Shown: piece by piece, positions 5,237-5,277 of the stretch
Layout: the number at the start of each line of letters is the position of its first letter
Numbering within the stretch: position 1 is the first letter of the stretch
DNA from: Chitinophagaceae bacterium
GTDB lineage: Bacteria > Bacteroidota > Bacteroidia > Chitinophagales > Chitinophagaceae
Length of the DNA: 5,277 bases
Direction: 5' to 3'
Assembly: GCA_025455245.1 (NCBI GenBank)
Contig: JALOMX010000179.1
Span: 1 to 5,277 of the forward strand
The notes under the pieces: generated by a model
What the model saw: the letters and a program-made list of their open reading frames with translations, nothing else
Told to the model about the DNA's origin: nothing
Database searches by the model: none
Program-made: the position numbers and the translations under genes

Positions 5237-5277
5237 ATGTATAAGATTAAACGAATGCTTGCAGTGGGTTGGCTCCT
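5237..5277 (+). CDS. Start of a probable secreted or membrane protein, cut by the window end
   Basis: An ATG at 5237 opens a frame running to the window end, reading MYKIKRMLAVGWL. Three basic residues followed by a hydrophobic run is how signal peptides or N-terminal membrane anchors begin. No Shine-Dalgarno is seen, which is normal in Bacteroidota. It lies on the same strand as the arabinofuranosidase gene, 315 bp downstream, so it could belong to the same sugar locus, but thirteen codons are too few to assign a function or to be sure it is a gene. Confidence 0.45.
   Translation, partial: MYKIKRMLAVGWL

Noticed and set aside
1..5277. Search for CRISPR repeats, insertion sequence ends, tRNA genes, phage or retron-like structures
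   Set aside because: No direct-repeat arrays, transposase-like reading frames, tRNA-like folds or reverse transcriptase motifs were seen; the window reads as ordinary chromosomal genes.

Overview
The window looks like chromosomal DNA of a Bacteroidota bacterium (Bacteroidales, Marinilabiliales or a relative; the exact order cannot be fixed from the sequence alone). The signs are moderate GC, three promoter candidates of the TAnnTTTG type used by the Bacteroidota housekeeping sigma factor, and protein families typical of that phylum: a Nudix-winged-helix sugar regulator, a secreted GH51 arabinofuranosidase, and LolD/MacB-type ATPases. No tRNA, rRNA, CRISPR array or insertion sequence was seen.

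Left part (3-1998): a MacB-type ABC transporter ATPase on the plus strand (3-722), then a PduO-type corrinoid adenosyltransferase (788-1348). A second, LolD-like ABC ATPase lies on the minus strand (1345-1998). The last two genes converge so tightly that their stop codons share the bases TTAA. Neither ATPase has a permease gene inside the window.

Middle (1999-2526): an intergenic stretch of about 250 bp with several dyad symmetries and one well-formed Bacteroidota promoter (2196-2226). The promoter drives a 73-residue acidic DUF2795-type protein (2253-2474) with an unusually strong Shine-Dalgarno sequence. A rho-independent terminator (2501-2526) closes this gene and touches the stop codon of the convergent regulator.

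Right part (2526-5277): the most coherent unit. A NrtR/AraR-type regulator (2526-3230, minus) has a Nudix domain that has lost its catalytic glutamates, followed by a winged helix. It is divergent from a secreted GH51 alpha-L-arabinofuranosidase (3383-4921, plus). A perfect 21-bp palindrome (3293-3313) lies between them, over the expected -33 region of the arabinofuranosidase promoter. Each gene has an identical -7 octamer, TACTTTTG. The simplest model is that L-arabinose or a derivative, released from arabinan or arabinoxylan by the enzyme, is sensed by the regulator, which then releases the palindrome. This resembles the AraR system described in Bacteroides, so the circuit type is known; the operator reported here is read from this sequence. 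About 315 bp without a convincing gene follows, and a new secreted or membrane protein probably begins at 5237 and runs off the window.
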